The notes under the pieces were generated by a model, which was not told where the DNA came from, did not search any database, and saw only the letters and a program-made list of their open reading frames with translations. This document shows positions 34,501 through 34,854 of a stretch of DNA of 34,854 nucleotides, in pieces; the stretch's first letter is position 1; each line of letters starts with the position of its first letter. Made by a program: the position numbers and the translations under genes. The DNA is taken from positions 1-34,854 of IMG/VR virus record IMGVR_UViG_3300031658_000044. One strand, 5' to 3'. The stretch is from a virus.

Positions 34501-34854
34501 GTGTCGCTAACGTGTTTTTTGTTGCTATGGCTAACTCCTTTAAGTATTTTAATGGAGGAGAGGATGACGAAAAAGAGGTTAAGCAGAGGATGTTTGACGC
34601 CATGGTTGGTTTAAATCTTTTATATCAAATTCCAATTTTAGGTACAGCTGTTGAAGAACAGGTTAATAAGAGTAGAGGTATATATAGACCGGGAGATTCA
34701 GTAGTTAACCCTCTAACTTCTCTTCTAAGGAAGTGGGGAAAGCTTCAAAAGAAAGCAGAGCAATCAGGAAAAGATAGCGATTATAAATCTGCTGAGAATG
34801 CTTTAAGAATAGCGTTTGAAATATACTCAGGAACCCAACTTGATTTCTTCGAAG
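25518..34854 (+). CDS. Giant multidomain (polyvalent) protein with metallopeptidase motif, 3' end outside window
   Basis: I followed this frame from ATG 25518 to the right edge without meeting a stop, giving 3,112 complete codons. Residues 7-29 and 37-59 are a 30-residue-period repeat, LLYxSLxxSGxYTKxxxEF. Hydrophobic segments follow at 482-503 (GAIYGVAGSIPAMVFGMPGL), about 528-540 and 645-662. A Glu-Thr/Ala tract (1208-1220), PKKK-type basic linkers (1228-1240) and a long charged coiled coil (about 1312-1425) form the middle. A metallopeptidase motif HEMSH is at 1964-1968, with E2009 and E2014 (DTEAAALEALSIL) as third-ligand candidates. The C-terminal part is helical with a hydrophobic stretch at 2990-3008. 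The layout matches phage polyvalent or internal ejection proteins, in which very large virion proteins carry enzymes into the host. The repeat, peptidase and ejection roles are inferred. Confidence 0.8.
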   Translation, partial: MEDKSELLYNSLVESGDYTKSFEEFQAQFSTEENVGLLYSSLNKSGKYTKTSQEFSQQFFPSIGLKKKDELMESTSESGSLDSSEARPEDSFLDTPVTPPREGEAVANPDAVNYGVPREGQSVYDFDDEVSVMNARKRDAEDTRRPYQRLGDSILNREHEQDNKIGLNFKDRDFEYGSIAELETDNVIREMEYRYGDYDFTFEHQTEWLGNEKGNVMLVTAPNGDTEEITMQSIDGANADLLESKKLKKFMDKHEPIEKTGLDRVEADAIERDRKVLGKKDYDERMLDIQLDTKNIKDKLNSVMARQTESDKVEKEFMAMSDEEFAQNIGAYQKWKSEKAQISIDAKEVEEDWGGMVSRGKELDRVVGEYTAMRAEEGNFFGGLLNEFWSSGFGRMFSAAIDTTINLGTSGVPNGDMWAKYLKGMDKGAVKDNPFSHSAREFISQDRKGMSQLIRERGTAVAQEMGSGTSQEYVDDVGFVQGAIYGVAGSIPAMVFGMPGLVLQGIDFVNQETENNPAFEGITELEKFAMAAPMGLVMGWLEHFGMTKALANKSGTTTIILKLLQKYKIRPGNKTFTEYVNTEVAHGGKRLLLKLAASTAVEFETGGLQEISDITFKEIYGTMKEGDYFETPESFWGGTKQVFWGAVAEGIGGFVMGAPGAVNSALTGGKFNELSDAEYEAFEAVMEDESLTAAYKEKLKHDVLSGTKSKKEALAELNSSEKVKGNMDTIPDSYTTAQKKTAMELLTKRSKLQDIVDKGNKELVTKEQLEIDAINKTLTLMSTDTDSNTTTDKDGNVITNTVAVDEASAKIKLEEEGVKNPTQEQIDTKQTEMLDGLVKQRLEGRDKNLFGESQNTSQGTAVLSDVTESNENGVATGTYTNTESGDTDVVVSSKGKNDFVSFSRIYEDGKPTNSWTSKMVNASKSDFATMISEGQKLLPEGHKWLETKSISESGLGVWDKAKKYGYVEETDGDGNVVTKPVTLNEAKKGEATSDSDDYNNVIVETKDDAEAKIKEIEAIYPGIVVKPVRVRDSKGRAKGFSLKMELPVLVQKGSDISEDVSEDNLSAIDNLAQETKTKEDSDVTVDKARNGDIEAQEKLAEYNLKWVKETIYRFVGKSEVDALENGETIEGKSKTAGVDVTSSSEVTTASDADYRVTFKEEGFDDKKKGSRVRMKSEKDGWVKGGYNKSDVAKLQKKNEDGTWETLYEAETETEAETETEGSKPKEAPKKKPKKKPAPKKTNTKSSQEEDASKKRTVVPRAGETVQDAIRRTRIEEDQKNSVGEPKKKPAPKKPAAKSVEEEKAPVKETPKTAPVEDEIAEAENEVNDLEMEIEDAENEIGNVKYNLKEDIEEVKKKIAIAKKSKKSKDAKAEELEELKYEIVDLKEDAANQIEEYKDDISEFKRDKNKANRKIKKASEASKEEKKVVNSAKPMTPKEQKEADADFIKIAGKPNSKERKAWVASQNKKARFRLKSEEETKVNEEEVSAVTEAIDNIESPNSDLSLGFESSTPVSVEKLNERTDSPLNSVTLKVVDGVPTIFTITDQLTTGNTVNPETGNTVDNLKGSIGFNGTEGNENFAWANTSQKEGGAIVGKALQVFKENEDLYRAWWKANPQYHGLVPMNVVKMGPTSMMSNEAVFRVLSDNVKTLPVKNRKAALKALKQEIKSELAKFKAKSAEQISEGKKVSNAVKKGIKVWSTIKNVVAKSKAEIIDDVISSKVVEQLSLPQRAAMMQKITYGSVSNPGEKSKTPGAPTKAVVKALIEGLPNEAKRKVSLGVITDLLTDPELRNVPIGNVVAIVGVDVLNPGVSSTTHPNYKYGVKGKSIGILSNPVPMEEAYPIAFEKSFKKLIQKEEKGKQASAKSILAQQTGVGIGIPSKEYTGAVSGSNSTNVNKLLSFLNLSFPHVTISTNSQEFSDIIETEGVKTYLKGGEVLYGVTTEGDIYINPDVHNSDSALYNTAIHEMSHIWTDYLKTTKRGRAILARGIELVKETDTYQEQLEEFDGDTEAAALEALSILIGNKGQTIVEGSTKSKFQEWLLGMWNYVKKKFKVSKKIKVEELQDLTLDEFIDSALADILGGKEIKTTAKQRQAMRSLAKFSKKSSSESKELTKLKGIVVKVIKDIRAQGKSDVAIKTLLESRGISSALVSELMAKEKGGPNQTTKILGNIEADKISISEADLLKAQIKAFNRGAKDMKSTIRKASEVLAQEVNELVKKEKITTRQAARIITRFAKTDVTNETQVDGFVDYMTNIYNKSEDAYRNSLIVKVRKLIKNNTKVSRTAANRIKGKGLDAESQQFFAAMNRVLDGVLETRKGKPIEINEKDFTEKFFPDIEVILQKDPNSLTTKENSQLFAYMSFNSLRGIRSMSLEQVEQLLEDVKLGTKGGRSVLQNKRAEEKAEMDELKAEADAAINEGYNGLLNPDGTYINRNRINDKSELTKRIRARNRGILNDIKVWKDNFIFTSLSRWIENLGGNLKNLKTLTNSLDKEGDFFTKNVQVPLRKMEQSTIKGVESQKIHKLDEIASSIKGVKNYNGILKLLAKGIKSKVDGITDSEGNPQENEVFPLDILLRWYALSKNKVQRAKLHKQGITKAKMEAIKTELGPELVEFADKIVEYLSTEYFEGINGVYSVVNNVNLVQIENYFPTQSVLTDITTSLIQDGDWNAVLAKMTESATKGRTNTEGDVLLTATDFTSALENHFEEMERYKAYAEGSVKLGKIFKFPSVNSLLNTLGVMTSVKNSINFAVNPDGSKSAIQANGMDKLFTQYTGFALALKIVQVGKQATSAVWAFEKYNFRGKGKTRIPGLDLTMYIVDTAEVIATFPWQVAKAWKVSAVFRDRIRKAFQGDVRGLESGSRVAKEQRRTRASIWKKVLKFGLGSATTVGDIMGVMGYMATYNRDIRNGMDSEAAVDKMEEFNETQQSRMNIDKVPLQMKSNYLIRAFIQFGSTLILQINKVMQNTTSIQRAMRKFIKTGKAKDLPTQEMFRGMFLALGVANVFFVAMANSFKYFNGGEDDEKEVKQRMFDAMVGLNLLYQIPILGTAVEEQVNKSRGIYRPGDSVVNPLTSLLRKWGKLQKKAEQSGKDSDYKSAENALRIAFEIYSGTQLDFFE
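25536..25694 (+). repeat. Two 30-residue N-terminal repeats in the giant gene
   Basis: Residues 7-29 and 37-59 share LLYxSLxxSGxYTKxxxEFxxQF with a period of exactly 30 residues (90 bases). The DNA is less similar than the protein, so the copies are old and under protein-level selection. A short repeated helix-turn motif at the extreme N-terminus may be a docking or packaging tag (inference). Confidence 0.8.
29139..29177 (+). repeat. 6-base microsatellite encoding a Glu-Thr/Ala tract
   Basis: GAG-ACA and GAG-GCA hexamers alternate for 13 codons, giving EAETETEAETETE. The tract precedes Lys/Pro linkers in the giant gene and keeps the frame. Such tracts readily change length by slippage in units of two residues. 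Confidence 0.85.

Noticed and set aside
25518-34854. Search for a giant virion RNA polymerase, as in crAss-like phages
   Set aside because: No DxDxD-type catalytic motif with suitable context was seen in the visible part. DGDG and KDGN stretches near 27890-28440 look like polar linkers. The unsequenced remainder could still hold one.
1-34854. tRNA genes, integrase, attachment sites or insertion sequences
   Set aside because: No cloverleaf-compatible gap, recombinase motif or terminal inverted repeats were noticed. Gaps between genes are too short to hold a tRNA, apart from those taken up by terminators and promoter-like boxes.

Overview
The window is the virion-structure, DNA-packaging and lysis region of a short-tailed (podovirus-type) double-stranded DNA phage. 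Every supported gene lies on the + strand, and no stretch above about 80 bases lacks a gene. No tRNA, rRNA, integrase, replication gene, insertion sequence or CRISPR array was seen. A Bacteroidota (flavobacterial-type) host is likely for three reasons. The DNA is AT-rich, nearly all starts lack a Shine-Dalgarno sequence and instead follow A/T-rich leaders, and four of the few intergenic gaps carry a TAnnTTTG box, the -7 element of Bacteroidota housekeeping promoters. The protein set (TerL, portal, acidic scaffold, HK97-fold capsid protein, neck/ring proteins, very large muzzle protein, ejection proteins, giant multidomain protein) looks like the crAss-like/Cellulophaga podovirus type. Membership of Crassvirales is inferred from remembered sequence patterns and was not tested.

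Layout. 1-1694: 3' part of a repeat-containing fibre or appendage gene. 1720-2658: lysis cassette of a coiled-coil protein with a C-terminal membrane anchor, a T7-lysozyme-like amidase and a 53-residue membrane protein (possible holin). 2698-4659: a small coiled-coil protein, a second fibre-like protein with a 97-residue-period tandem repeat, and a small conserved-looking protein. 4662-5684: a CxxC mini-protein, a GroES-like protein and a candidate small terminase. 5662-12963: large terminase, portal, scaffold, major capsid protein. 12980-13848: two rho-independent terminators, each followed at once by a promoter-like box, bracketing one unassigned gene. 13864-21995: two neck/ring candidates, a 1,562-residue muzzle/nozzle protein with a Cys-rich C-terminus, a second Cys-rich protein and a further tail protein. 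22016-25514: a cupin-like protein, a gp14-like internal protein and a 720-residue internal/ejection candidate. 25518 to the window end: one uninterrupted reading frame of more than 3,100 codons, still open, with an N-terminal 30-residue repeat, hydrophobic segments, charged linkers, a coiled coil and a metallopeptidase HExxH motif.

How they may work together. The scaffold and capsid protein build the head, and TerL with its partner packages DNA through the portal. The neck proteins and muzzle close the head and form the short tail. The membrane-active and giant internal proteins are probably ejected with the DNA. The fibre-like proteins recognise the host, and the amidase with the small membrane proteins lyses it. 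The GroES-like protein may adapt the host chaperonin to a phage virion protein. Most specific functions rest on motif recognition and gene order.
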